Made by a program: the position numbers and the translations under genes. Below are positions 63,952 through 64,000 of a stretch of 64,000 nucleotides of DNA, in pieces (positions within the stretch are counted from its first letter, which is position 1; the number at the start of each line of letters is the position of its first letter). The stretch spans positions 1,054,001 to 1,118,000 of the forward strand of contig NZ_CP042856.1 in NCBI RefSeq assembly GCF_008001035.1, written 5' to 3'. The DNA is from Salinibacterium sp. dk2585. GTDB lineage: Bacteria; Actinomycetota; Actinomycetes; Actinomycetales; Microbacteriaceae. The notes below the pieces were generated by a model. It was not told the origin of the DNA, searched no databases, and worked only from the letters and a program-made list of their open reading frames with translations.

Positions 63952-64000
63952 TGCTGGTGGACAGCAATCAGTGGGATGTCATCGTCATTGGGGGTGGCTC
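63952..64000 (+). CDS. Start of a FAD/NAD(P)-binding protein (partial)
   Basis: GTG at 63952, after GAGGGGAGCCT, opens a frame that reads NQWDVIVIGGGS before the window ends. The beta-strand plus GGGS is a dinucleotide-binding start of many flavoprotein oxidoreductases. GTG at 63958 is an alternative start. Confidence 0.6.

Overview
The window is high-GC DNA of an actinobacterium, most likely of the family Microbacteriaceae. The grounds are codon usage rich in G/C at third positions, a DUF7882-type small gene, a CU044_5270-type anti-sigma-like protein, double TetR regulators, a DevR/DosR-like two-component system and frequent GTG starts. No replication, ribosomal or phage genes are present. 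One tRNA gene (tRNA-Pro GGG) is seen.

Layout. 1-4.0 kb: three consecutive, co-directional genes for double-HTH TetR proteins, headed by a cluster of GGGGTACAA-like repeats. 4.0-5.1 kb: tRNA-Pro, its terminator, a transposase-like fragment and an IS3 derivative that keeps both ends but has lost its middle. 5.1-20.3 kb: an accessory, decaying region. It holds pyruvate:quinone oxidoreductase, a coupled luciferase-like oxidoreductase/F420-reductase-like/glutaminase operon, a small export protein, a chloroperoxidase-type hydrolase, a TetR-CPBP protease unit with shared palindromic operators, and a fused luciferase-like/FAD-linked oxidase. Several clear gene remnants and a dispersed palindromic repeat family lie between them. 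20.3-26.6 kb: regulators (LAL-type LuxR, MerR, ECF sigma) and small ORFs.

27-28 kb: L-lactate dehydrogenase. 28.1-37.4 kb: a GntR regulator divergent from a nine-gene uptake and catabolic operon (polar amino-acid-type ABC transporter, cytosine-deaminase-like amidohydrolase, DapA-like lyase, hydantoinase-like enzyme, two atypical SDRs). The substrate is unknown but probably a cyclic amide or ureido compound. 38.4-44.5 kb: a stress/dormancy block with a DevS/DevR-like two-component system, Hsp20, a SHOCT membrane protein and two small peptide genes. DosR-box-like palindromes precede these genes and also ldh.

44.5-64 kb: ordinary chromosomal genes, including an AlkZ-like protein, a DUF7882 operon, a glycosyltransferase, a rifampicin-monooxygenase-like protein, a large DUF2207 membrane protein, a DUF262/DUF1524 (GmrSD-like) protein coupled to an SGNH hydrolase, a putative Fe(II)/2OG-type protein and a DsbA-like protein.

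The most novel signal is a set of 43-46 residue ORFs with strong Shine-Dalgarno sites and an LPxT-x-x-(I/L)-D core. Two of them sit on either side of the DevS/DevR-like pair, downstream of DosR-like boxes. A third sits behind a MerR regulator.
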